In this document: positions 34,331 to 44,364 of the stretch, piece by piece | Layout: the number at the start of each line of letters is the position of its first letter | Position numbering within the stretch: the stretch's first letter is position 1 | Translations under genes and position numbers: made by a program | NCBI GenBank assembly: GCA_030180135.1 | Contig: CM058240.1 | Location: 72,659,581-72,723,580, forward strand | Direction: 5' to 3' | Length of the DNA: 64,000 nucleotides | Origin: Orychophragmus violaceus | Taxonomy: Eukaryota > Streptophyta > Magnoliopsida > Brassicales > Brassicaceae | The notes under the pieces: model-generated | Database searches by the model: none | What the model was told of the DNA's origin: nothing | What the model saw: only the letters and a program-made list of their open reading frames with translations

Positions 34331-35250
34331 TTTCCCTAAGTAGACAGACAAAGATGGGAGAAAACTGTCAAAATTCATAATGTGAACTAGATATTTGTAA
34401 CAAATGTAATGTTCACTAACTTATTTTTTGATGACTTTCTAGTTTGATGACTTTCTAGCTATTTTTTGTTATCTAACAATAATTAATCTTTACAACAACA
34501 TTTTAAAGAACATATTTGTAACAAATGTAATGTTCACTAACTTAAAATCTACACATATCAAATACATATTTGCTTTTCAATTTTTCTTGTTATTTAGTTT
34601 AAGTTATCATTTTTTGGAAAGTAGTTATTCTAGTTAGTATATTCGAATATTAACAATTTATTATAAAAAATCAAAATAGCTGAAAATCTAATCTATGAAA
34701 ATAAGAGACCATTTTAGAATACCTACATGTTATTTACAGTATATGTCATTGTAAATTTATACTTCATTAAAAATAATAAAGTCATATCAATTTATAACTA
34801 TTAATTTATAATGTCTTTTAATTTCTTCTAATATCTTTTTATTTCCGTTTTCAATGATAAAAAATCGTTAAAAAATCTTTTTTAAAACTTTAGAAAAAAA
34901 TTAATTAATTTCGTAATTATTATTAAAATATTATTATAAAATAATATAAACTAGATTTTGACTTATAAAAAATAAAAATCATATAATATTTATATATAAG
35001 CATAACTAAGTTATTAAATCATATGATAAATACTTAATTAATATTAATTATTTTTAATTAATAAAAAGAAGATTTATAAATTTAACATTTTAAAAATTAA
35101 ATTTATAACTAAGTTTTTTTAGAATTGTTGTTTCAGGTTTGTTAAAAATATTTTTGTTCGATATGAAAAAATTGCTAGAATACTCTATAATTATTTTTTA
35201 TTAATATTTAATTATATATTTAAATATTGTATAAATCCAAATAGTAAAAT
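34331..35250. repeat. Very AT-rich DNA with a 33-bp direct repeat
   Basis: The 33-bp unit beginning atatttgtaacaaatgtaat occurs at 34391-34423 and 34512-34544. Between them ttgatgactttctag is repeated back to back. No gene is visible in the rest. Confidence 0.6.
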
Positions 35251-35840
35251 ATATAATATATTTAAGACTTTCAAACATTGATATCAACAAATATATTTCT
35301 ATACTAAATATTAAATAAATAATATATAATTAAATAATTTTATACATAATTGTTTTTTAAAATAAAAACAAATATTGGTAAATATACACATAAATTAACA
35401 TAAATAAATATATTTTGAATATCTTTCAACTAATAAAATGTAAAAATTGAAAATTTTAAATGTAATATTAATATATTTATAATTTAAAAAATGTAAATTT
35501 TAAATTTATAAAAAAATATTAAAATTAAGTCAATATAAAAAGTCTCATATAAAAATAGCACAATATAATATATATTTAATACTTTAAAATTTTGACACAC
35601 ACAAATATATTTTATACTAAATATTAAATCAAATGATATATAATTAAATAATTTAATAAAACAATTATTTTTATAAATAATAAAAATAAATATTGGTAAT
35701 ATGCACATATTAACATAAATAAATATATATTGAATATACTTCAACTAATAATAAATATAAACTTGAAAAATTCAAATGTAAGATTAATAAATTTATAATT
35801 TACAAAATATGAAATTATAAACTTCTACAAAAAATAAATA
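35250..35840. repeat. Diverged tandem duplication, period about 315 bp, AT-rich
   Basis: Ordered landmarks recur at an offset of 313-320 bp: atactaaatattaaat (35301 and 35614), attaaataatt, aaatattggtaa (about 35372 and 35692) and taacataaataaatatat. The copies differ by many substitutions and small indels. No coding capacity is apparent. Confidence 0.65.
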
Positions 35841-35859
35841 TTAAAATAGGACATAACAT

Positions 35860-36253
35860 GACCTTGTGTCCTTCAAGTATGATTTTTCGTCCAGGTTTGG
35901 GATCACAAGAGTGGCATTTAGAATGTAAGTCTCAATCACAACATCTATTGTCTGCAGTTGAAAAAAGGTTAGAAAGAAACTGGTTCGAAGTAGTTATCAT
36001 AATGTCAATCGCAAGAAACTCACTTCTGTTCGATGTTGGTGTAACCCTCCGCTTGTAGCGAATCAATAAATATCGATATATTTGGCTTGTCATATCCAAA
36101 ACTGACACCATTGCAATAACAATATAAAATCATCAATATATTAGAATAAAAGAAAATGTTTTAAGGGTATGTTGCGTGCCTTGATATGTGTCAGCCAGAG
36201 TAGAAATTGGAGAATGTCGAGCTCCATAACTGGCGATCTGATCTTCCGCCATA
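35860..36253 (-). pseudogene. O-fucosyltransferase-like fragment
   Basis: The minus strand at 35860-35948 reads IDVVIETYILNATLVIPNLD then EKSYLKDTRSC, close to the conserved N-terminal block of plant O-fucosyltransferase (GT106/DUF246) proteins (..ICDAVVIARILNATLVIPKLD..SFW.D.S). About 170-300 bp further upstream an ATG-started frame reads MAEDQIASYGARHSPISTL; its link to this block is unclear. No GDP-fucose-binding C-terminal domain is found, so this is a relic. Confidence 0.5.
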
Positions 36254-36635
36254 TGTGAATGAATTACGGTTAAGGTATGCTATATTTTGTTAAGCTTGCT
36301 GTGAAAGTTTTAAAAATATTGAGATTTTTTTTTGATAGAGAGAAATACGGATGATTTGAATTTGAATTTTTTTTTCTTTTTTAATGAAATCTTCTAATGA
36401 AATATTCTCATAAAATAATATTTAATAAATAAATTGATATCTATTTATTATGTAGATTTATTAAGATTTATTAAAATTTATAAAAATTCAGAAATCTTTA
36501 TTATTTTAAACGAATTTATTGAAAGATTTAATATAAGCTTGTTTTGCCAGTTATTTAAATCTGTTTTCGTAAATTTTTCTAATATGAAAATGGTTATTTA
36601 AGTTGGCATATTAGATGATATAAATAATATTTTAA

Positions 36636-36650
36636 TTAGATATTGTGTTT
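36636..36650. repeat. LINE target site duplication, left copy
   Basis: ttagatattgtgttt, identical to 40028-40042. Confidence 0.9.
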
Positions 36651-36675
36651 TTTTTTGTCAACAAAACACCATATA

Positions 36676-37005
36676 TTAAATCAATGTTGTTCGGTTCGGG
36701 TTATCACTCAAGAGAGTGAACCGATCCGACTCGTCATGACTTACATGGGAAAAGATAGTACCATGTGCTCTCGCCCCCTTTGCAAGGAAGTCGGTACGAA
36801 CATTTGATTTTCTAGAAATTAAAATTATAACAAAGAAAGTGAAAAGAACTCTAAGGAAACTGAATAATTCCAACTCCGTCTTAAAACCCGACCACTCTTG
36901 TGGATCCTCTGTCATAGCTAACAAGTCTGAGCAGTCTGTCTCGATTACCACCGAGACGATTCCCCCTTCCAAGATGCATGACATTGCCCAAAGCAATCCG
37001 TCCAA
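36676..37005 (-). pseudogene. LINE RNase H fragment
   Basis: The frame starts MDGLLWAMSCILEGGIVSVV and continues with ETDCSDLLAM and ARAHGTIFSH, matching the RVT_3 RNase H domain of plant LINEs; the preceding HAEL lies in the same frame upstream. The acidic residues of the active site are split between this frame and the end of 37076-38260. Confidence 0.8.
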
Positions 37006-37075
37006 CTCGGCGTGTAGCGGTGATAGGCTTTGTCTACATCCTTGTGCTCCCGTGTATTTCCTCCCTGAAGGATCC

Positions 37076-38260
37076 TTAAAAAAACCATCTTAGCCCACTT
37101 GTCGCACCATGTTCCACCCAAGAGGCATCAATTTGACACGTTGGGACTGACAAAGGCATGCTAGTGATCCGACGGTTTTCCGAAGGTCGCATAAAATTTT
37201 CATTCTCCTCCTCTTCTCCCTTCTCTTTCTTGTTTGCGTCCCTCCACTCCTCCGCCTCAATGGTTGCTAATTGAAGTGTTGTCGTAGGTGAAACTTCCTT
37301 TCCTTCAAAAAACTTATTGTTTCGAGCCTTCCAAATATACCATAAGATCCAAGGGTAGTTATTTCTTTGTGGGTCAGAAAGACCCACATCTTTTGTCCTC
37401 CAGAAGAGAAAATCCATATTACTAAATAAAGATGTACTCGGGAAGCAACCCGGAATGGACGGAAAGTCCGAAAGAGCCCATACTTGTAAAGCAGGGGGGC
37501 ATTCAAACAGGAGGTGATTTATCGTTTCCTCCTGAGCTCCACACCTGGGACATGACGGATCTGTCCCCAAGTGTCTAAAGGCTAGGCGTTGACATGTTGC
37601 CAAACATCCCGAGATTGCCTGCCACATGAAGTGTTTGATCTTCCTTGGGCCTTGGGTTTTCCATGCTTGACTTTTCAGGCAAGTAGTAATAGGTTCTAAG
37701 ATTTCCGGGTTCAAAACCTCCAGATTCTGACGTCTGATGAGTTCGTAACCCGACTTCACAGTGTACTTCCCAGATTTTGTATGATTCCAAGCATAGCCGT
37801 CTGGCTTAACGTCTCGGCTCGGCCGGATCCCCAGAATAAGTGGGATATCGTCGAGGTGGAAGAGCTCACGAAGGGCTTGTTCATTCCACTCTTTTGTATC
37901 ATGCATGATCAAAGTATGGACAAGAAGTGACGGGTCTCTATAAGTCGTGTTATCTCGTCCTCTCGGTGGTCTGGCTTGAGTATCCGGAACCCACGACTCC
38001 CACCAGACTCTCATATTGTACCCCGAGCCAATAGTTCTCCGCAACCCCTGTCTGAGTGTCTGACGCGCGGCCGTGATACTACGCCACCCAAAGGAAGGGG
38101 AGTAGACATCTCGGTCTTCTAAAGGGTTCGATTGTCTGTAATATCTCCCACGTAACACACGGGCTAGTAGGGAATTCGGGTATTGGATTAGTCTCCATAA
38201 CTGTTTCGCAAGTAACGCAAGGTTTTGATCTCTGAGGTCTCTGAAACCCAAGCCTCCCAT
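37076..38260 (-). pseudogene. LINE zf-RVT and connection domain
   Basis: A 394-residue frame starts GGLGFRDLRDQNLALLAKQL, the usual segment after LINE reverse transcriptase, and has GYNMRVWWESWVPD, KSGYELIRR and the zinc motif CPRCGAQEETINHLLFECPP. It ends with the first RNase H Asp region (QIDASWVEHGATSGL) before a stop. It is open over 1.2 kb but lies in a different frame from the reverse transcriptase. Confidence 0.85.
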
Positions 38261-38279
38261 TTCTTTGGGAATACATATT

Positions 38280-39446
38280 TTATCCCATGCAATCCAATGG
38301 AGACCCTTGGAATCTTGTTTGGAGCTCCACCAGAAGTTGGAATTTCAATTCGTTTGTTGTATCCTTGGGAAGAAGGTAGCATGACATCGTATAGGTCGGT
38401 ACTGCTTGTGCCACTGATTTAATTTGAACCTCTTTCCCTCCCTTAGAGAGGAGTTTCGAATTCCAATTATTAACCCGGCCATTAAGGCGATCTCTAACAA
38501 ATGCAAAGACCTTTTTCTTTGGTCCGCAAATCTGCTCAGGAAGTCCAAGGTACAAACCCATTCCACCTTCATTTGTGATTTCGATAATCTTCCTAATATC
38601 TCGTCGGGTATTCAAATCTACTTTATCTCCAAAGATAATTGAAGATTTCGAGTAGTTTAGTCTCTGTCCTGATGCTTCCCCATAAGTCTTGATGATTTTT
38701 ACTATCTCTGCACATTGCAGGACCTCAGCTTTGCAGAAGAAAAGGCTGTCGTCTGCAAAAAGAAGATGAGACACAGTGGGACTAGCCCTAGCGATCCTTA
38801 GGCCGGTGATACGTTTTTCCGCTTCCTCTCCATTTAGGAGGGAGATAAGAGCCTCCGTACAAAGGATAAACAAGAATGGTGATAGAGGGTCTCCTTGTCT
38901 AAGTCCTCGTGACGGTCGAATTCTTCCTTTTGCTTCTCCGTTTATTAGGACTTGGTAGGAGACCGAGGAGACACAAAACATCAGGAGTTTCACATATTTC
39001 TCTGCAAAACCCATCTCCAATAGCAAAGATTCAAGGAAGCTCCATTCGATCCTATCATAGGCTTTGCTCATATCCGTCTTGATGGCCATGAATTTTGATA
39101 TGCACATAGGATTTGTTCGAAGGGCGTGAAAATTCTCTTGTGCCAAGAGAATGTTATCTGTAATAAGTCGTCTAGCCACAAAGGCTGATTGTGTCTAAAT
39201 CAAATCTGGAAGAATGCTCTTTAGTCGTTTGCATAAGATTTTGGAGATAATTTTGTAGCTAACGTTGCATAGGCTAATTGGTCTGAACTCTGTCATGGCT
39301 CTTGGTCTATGCTTCTTGGGAATCAAACAAATGTTGGTTTGATTCAATTGAGGGTCAAATTCTCCGGTGGTAAAGAAATCTTTGACTAATCTTATGATAT
39401 CTTGACCCATGATTGGCCAGAATCGTTGGTAGAATCTACTCGTCAT
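38280..39446 (-). pseudogene. LINE reverse transcriptase
   Basis: Two frames joined across an in-frame TAG at 39195-39197 give the fingers and palm: FRPISLCNVSYKIISKIL, then MAIKTDMSKAYDRIEWSFLE (first catalytic Asp), RGLRQGDPLSPFLFILCTEA and HLLFADDSLFF (FADD catalytic motif). The second frame ends at 38280 in a frameshift. The fragment upstream (39450-40020) holds DKAPGPDGM and earlier conserved blocks in broken frames. Confidence 0.88.
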
Positions 39447-40027
39447 CCCATCCGGTCCAGGGGCTTTGTCTGGGTTGATGTCAAAAAGGGCTTTCCTAAT
39501 TTCCTCATTTTAGGGATCTTTCACCAGGTTACTGTTAACCATATCTGGGACTTTCTCGGTAATATACCAGAGAGATTCGCTAAAATCCGTTGGGTTGGAA
39601 GTAGTGAAGAGATCACTGAAGTAGGTTGTAGCAACTTTCTCGATCCCCTTTGCATCCTCCACCCAGTGTCCATTGTCATCTTTGAGGCATATGATACGAT
39701 TCCTAGCTCGTCTTTGTTTGGTAAAGGAATGGAAGAATTTTGTGTTCTGATCCCCGTCTCGGTGTATCTGAACTCTACTTTTTTGTCTCCAGAAAGTTTC
39801 TTCTTCTCTGAAAGCTTTGCAGAGTTGTCATCTTAAATTCTCTACCTCTTCTACCGTTGAATTATCATCATTATGAGCTAGATCAATCTGTGTTTTTAGT
39901 TCCTCAATGAGTTTTGCTGTATTTGTTGGTAAAGTTTTCTTCCATCTGGAGATATGGCTCCGACACGAGGTGATTTTTTGTTGAAATTCTTGACGTGAGG
40001 TTCCTTCGGGTTCTCCCCATCCGGCAT

Positions 40028-40042
40028 TTAGATATTGTGTTT
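40028..40042. repeat. LINE target site duplication, right copy
   Basis: ttagatattgtgttt, identical to 36636-36650; host sequence resumes after it (aaatggaatat). Confidence 0.9.
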
Positions 40043-41220
40043 AAATGGAATATATTATAGTTAAGAGGTTGTTTGAAAAGTATTCATTAAAAATCTGAAA
40101 TAATTCAGCATATATAATTGTTTAGATATTGTTCTGATATTTTGACATTTTCAAAATATTTTATTTAATGCTAACAAATATTTGAATTAAATATGTTCCA
40201 TATCTTTTTGATATTTTATTTCCTAAAATATATGTAACTCGTTTATAAATATATTTGGCGAAATGTTATAATATGTGATTAAAAATTTATTAAACAAATT
40301 ACCATTAATGATTAATCTAAAATGTCAGCTATTTAAGGTTTATTTTGATATTCAAATGTTATAACTGTATTAATTTATATATATGATAATATGAATGTTT
40401 TCAAGTAATATAGACAATGAAATAAAAATCATATCAAAAATTAATGTGGAACAAGCGAATATTATTTTTGTGACAACAAGCTAATATTCTTTTTTAAATA
40501 AAATAATTTTAGTAATAATAAACAAATATTATTTTCTTGAAAACTAATATTATATTAAAAATAGTTTCTATAAATTTGGGATACGTGATATTCATCAACA
40601 TTGTAAAGAATATTTATCAAGATTGCAGATTTATGTTTTCTAAAATATAGTTTACGAAATTAAATATAAATGATAAGTTTGTTGACAAAAAAAATTTAAA
40701 AAATAAATAAAATGGTAAAATTAATAAAACAAACTAATCAGACGGATAATATTAAATGTACGAAATGGACGATCAGAATTTTAAAAATAGGATCCGCGTG
40801 TGTATCCGTATTCTAAATCCGGATCCGCCCAAATATCCTTGTGTGACTAATTTTCATAAACCCAAAATTATACTTAATGACTAATAAAACTTTCTAATAA
40901 ACCCAATGGCATTTTTCGTAATATAACACGTAGTACCAATATTAGGTTCTTAAATAATCCCTTGTTTTTATAAGATAGATGTTAACGTTTCTAAATGAAA
41001 AGCTTAGCCACAGCTCAAACTTTAGCCTAATGTATTTTCTATTGTAATAGGCTAAAACCTCTGGTCGAAAACTCGCTAGGCGCTAGTCGGGCGGCGGGGC
41101 TGGGCCTAGCGCCTAACAAAAAAATCGGAGAGTATACGGGATTTACGCGGGGCGGAATTTTAAAGTTTTTATCTGTTTTCGGTATATATATATATATTAA
41201 ATATATTAAAGAAGATAACA
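40043..41220. other. AT-rich intergenic DNA
   Basis: No gene is supported. The sequence is AT-rich until about 40780. A GC-rich patch with 'ctaggcgctagtcgggcggc' at 41079-41115 precedes the SINE-like unit and may belong to it or to another repeat. Confidence 0.5.
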
Positions 41221-41330
41221 AAAGCGTCCATTAGTCTAGTGGTTATTGGTCTTGTATGTGTGGTTGTAACGCGGGTTCAAATCTCAGCGTTGTAAACTCC
41301 TTCATTTTTCAGTATATAACTTAAATGAGG
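41221..41330 (+). mobile_element. tRNA-derived SINE-like unit
   Basis: An A-box match (TAGTCTAGTGG, 41232-41242) and a B-box match (GGTTCAAATCT, 41274-41284) have tRNA-like spacing, the internal RNA polymerase III promoter layout of plant SINEs. The flanking arms do not pair as in a functional tRNA. The 3' end and target duplication are not clear. Confidence 0.5.
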
Positions 41331-41803
41331 GGTAAAAAAGTCTTTTAACCTTCAACTTCTTCCTTAAGAATCTCCCTGCGACTGCAACCCTCGAACAAGA
41401 CGGCGGCTTCACTTTTTTATTCCCGTTTTCTTCATTTTTTCGTTCGTTTTTCATGTATTTGTATCCAAAATCGATAGATCTACTACAAATATTTGATTTT
41501 TCCTGTAAAAATGAGCGAAAAATTAAGTTTTACAAAAAGATGCGATTTTTTTGGCCGATTAGAGCCTAAGCGCGGCGGCTGCACTCCGACCAGCGACTTC
41601 CCGGCGATTACTCGGCCCTCCTCGCCGATTTTTAGAACAGGGGCTAAAACTAGAGCCAAAGCCCAAAACCTGGTTTTGAAAAATATTGAATTTTTGGCTT
41701 AAATATTATTTTTTACAACATGCCTTTATATACAAAGGCATAACTGAAAATGTTTTCTTCGATATATAATTATGCATGAATGAGAAATTTGCTTAACCTA
41801 TAT
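41331..41803. other. Intergenic DNA left of the young copia element
   Basis: A short frame (41493-41702) and a GC-rich patch at 41560-41640 show no protein family. No gene is supported. Confidence 0.45.
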
Positions 41804-41996
41804 TATTAGAAAACCTTCGAAAGATCAACAATGGAGGAAGTTGAAGGAGAGAGAGTGACAGTGAGCTTAACTGAATTTCTCATTCAGTATGTTCGTTACA
41901 ACTGAATACACTTATATATCTCGAGTGTTCTGATTTACTTGGTTTAATACTTAACCAAGGTACATCATGATCTAAACCAATATTTACACTCTAATA
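41804..41996 (-). repeat. 3' LTR of copia element 3
   Basis: 193 bp starting tattagaaaaccttcg and ending ttacactctaata, next to the polypurine tract. Identical by eye to 46726-46918. Confidence 0.95.
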
Positions 41997-42003
41997 TGCC
42001 CCC

Positions 42004-44364
42004 TCAAGATGGCATGTAGATGGACTTTAATGCCATCTTGCGCACCAAGGAATTGAAGAGAGCTGGATATAGAGGTTTTGTCATGACATCGGCAATCTCT
42101 TGATCAGAAGGTACATGTAAGGTTTTGATCAAGCCACTGCAGATGCGATCTCTGACCTCATGACAGTCCAACTCCACATGCTTTGTTCTCTCATGGAAAA
42201 CAGAGTTATTGGCAATGTGAATGGCAGCCATGGAATCACAAAAGAAAGCTATTGCTTTGGACTGAGGAGCTTGAAGTTCTCCCAACAAGTAAACCAGCCA
42301 GACAATTTCTTTGACAGCAAATGCCATGGCCCTGTATTCGGATTCAGCTGAGGAATGACTTGCGATTTGTTGTTTCTTCGACTTCCAGCTGATCAAAGAA
42401 TTGCCTAAAAACATGCAGTAACCAGACGTGGATCTTCGTGTATCAGGGCATGATGTCCAGTCTGCATCACTGTATGCCTTAAGTATCATGTCGTTAGAAG
42501 CCGAGAAGAATAAACCAAGTCCCACTGATCCTTTAAGATACTGCAATACCTTCTGAGCTGCCTTTAAATGAGACCCTTTAGGAGCAGAAGTGAACTGACA
42601 AAGTTTGTTTACTGCATAACTGATGTCTGGGCGGGTGATGGTTAAGTACATTAGCCTGCCAACCAGACGACGATATGCACTAGCATCTTCTAAGAGAGGT
42701 TCAGCAGAATCTGAGCAAAGCTTTATACTGGGATCCATAGGGATTGAAGACGGTTTAGAAGCCAGAAAACCACTTTCCTCCAGAAGTTCTAGTGTGTACT
42801 TTCGTTGACTCACTGATATACCTTCCTTAGATCTCGCAATTTCCAGACCGAGAAAATACTTCAGATCACCTAAATCCCTGAGTTTGAAGACTTGTTGCAG
42901 GTCAATGATGACCTTGTTGATGCTTTGCTCATCATTACTGGCCACTATGATGTCATCCACGTACACAAGAATAGCCAAGTAGATTCCTGCATCATTCTTA
43001 ATGAATAGAGTGTGATCAGTATGAGATTTTCGAAATCCAAGAAGAAGAAGAGCAGAACTCAGCTTGAGAAACCATTGTATTGACGCCTGTTTGAGGCCAT
43101 AGATGGATTTCTTTAGACGGCAAACTGGATTTTTAGGTAAAATTGCCCCCTCTCTTGGTGTATAACCAGGTGGCAAAGTCATGAATATCTCTTCATCAAG
43201 GTCTCCATTGAGGAATGCATTGGAGATGTCTAATTGGTGTAAATACCAGCCCTTTGCTGCAGCTACAGCTAAGAGAGTTTTGACAGTAGTCATCTTTGCT
43301 ACTGGAGAGAATGTATCTACAAAGTCTAGACCCTCTTGTTGAGTGTAGCCTTTGGCTACCAATCGCGCCTTGTAACGCTCTAGACTTCCATCTGCGTTTA
43401 GTTTTACTTTATACACCCATTTACATCCAATGGTGTGTTTACCTTCTGGAAGTGTACAAATTTTCCAAGTGGAGGTACTTTCCAAAGCAAACAGCTCAGC
43501 ATTCATTGCTTCCAACCACTCTGGAAAAGTTTTGGCTTGTTTGAAAGAAGCCGGTTTTACATGTAGTGACAAAGCACAGATGTAGTCTTTATATGATCTT
43601 GAGAGATGATCATAAGATAGATAGTTCACCATTGGATATGGGATAGAAGTGTCAACCATGTTGCAGAAGTAGTCTTTGAAACGAGCTGGTTCTTTGACTG
43701 AACGTTTTGGTCTATTCTCCAATGATTGATCAGCTAGGGAAGGAGGTTCCAACTCAACAATCCCACTTTTCTCTTTTGACAACTGAGCATCCATAATGGG
43801 AGGTTCCGACTGCACCATTATAGAGTCATCTGTTCTAAAGAGATCCTCAGATGATGGAATAGAGACATTGGGAGGTTCCGACTGCACCAATGGCTCTTCA
43901 TCAACCTGAGAACTAGAAGCAGAAGCATTATCAGGTAAAAGAGAAAAGAGATCAACCAATGATTGAGACTGATCTGTGGCAAGTGGAAACACATCTTCAT
44001 GAAATACCACATTTCTGGAAATGTGTATAGCATTGGTTTCCAAATCCATTAGTTTGTAACCTCTGTATCCTGTAGGATAACCAAGAAATATGCATGGTCT
44101 AGCTCTTGGTTGAAATTTATGACGGCCCTTAGTAGACGTAGAGGCGTAAGCCAGACAACCAAACACTTTGAGCTCAGAGTAATCAGGTGGCTTAGAAGAC
44201 AGAATTTCAAATGGAGACTTTCCTTGAAGTAAGGGAGAAGGCAACCGGTTGATGAGGAACACAGCAGTTAGGATGAAGTCTCCCCACATTGATAAAGATA
44301 CCTGAGACTGAAACATTAATGATCTGGCCACATTTAAAATGTGTTGGTGTTTCCTCTCTACCAC
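42004..44364 (-). CDS. Copia element 3 integrase C-part, reverse transcriptase and RNase H
   Basis: The 786-residue frame begins at VERKHQHILNVARSLM, holding the integrase catalytic Glu. Reverse transcriptase follows (WVYKVKLNADGSLERYKARL; LDISNAFLNGDL; YVDDIIVAS), then RNase H (DADWTSCPDTRRSTSGY; ESEYRAMA; HVELDCHEVRDRI; DVMTKPL). It is continuous with the upstream frame except for a single-base shift in an A-run on the element strand near 44413-44416, so the copy is nearly intact. As it stands, full-length Pol cannot be made by plain translation. Confidence 0.92.
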   Translation of the reverse strand: MVERKHQHILNVARSLMFQSQVSLSMWGDFILTAVFLINRLPSPLLQGKSPFEILSSKPPDYSELKVFGCLAYASTSTKGRHKFQPRARPCIFLGYPTGYRGYKLMDLETNAIHISRNVVFHEDVFPLATDQSQSLVDLFSLLPDNASASSSQVDEEPLVQSEPPNVSIPSSEDLFRTDDSIMVQSEPPIMDAQLSKEKSGIVELEPPSLADQSLENRPKRSVKEPARFKDYFCNMVDTSIPYPMVNYLSYDHLSRSYKDYICALSLHVKPASFKQAKTFPEWLEAMNAELFALESTSTWKICTLPEGKHTIGCKWVYKVKLNADGSLERYKARLVAKGYTQQEGLDFVDTFSPVAKMTTVKTLLAVAAAKGWYLHQLDISNAFLNGDLDEEIFMTLPPGYTPREGAILPKNPVCRLKKSIYGLKQASIQWFLKLSSALLLLGFRKSHTDHTLFIKNDAGIYLAILVYVDDIIVASNDEQSINKVIIDLQQVFKLRDLGDLKYFLGLEIARSKEGISVSQRKYTLELLEESGFLASKPSSIPMDPSIKLCSDSAEPLLEDASAYRRLVGRLMYLTITRPDISYAVNKLCQFTSAPKGSHLKAAQKVLQYLKGSVGLGLFFSASNDMILKAYSDADWTSCPDTRRSTSGYCMFLGNSLISWKSKKQQIASHSSAESEYRAMAFAVKEIVWLVYLLGELQAPQSKAIAFFCDSMAAIHIANNSVFHERTKHVELDCHEVRDRICSGLIKTLHVPSDQEIADVMTKPLYPALFNSLVRKMALKSIYMPS

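Larger units (their letters stand above)
36651..40027 (-). mobile_element. LINE (non-LTR retrotransposon), 5'-truncated
   Basis: The element reads on the minus strand and is flanked by the 15-bp direct repeat ttagatattgtgttt (36636-36650 and 40028-40042). A T-run at 36651-36656 is its short poly-A tail, the mark of target-primed reverse transcription. It carries the end of the region before reverse transcriptase, the reverse transcriptase (38280-39446), a zf-RVT region (37076-38260) and RNase H (36676-37128). ORF1 and the endonuclease are missing. A stop at 39195-39197 and frameshifts near 38270 and 37080 disable it. Confidence 0.9.

Noticed and set aside
41221..41300. Possible tRNA gene
   Set aside because: A- and B-box words are present, but the acceptor and anticodon arms do not pair; a SINE-like unit fits better.
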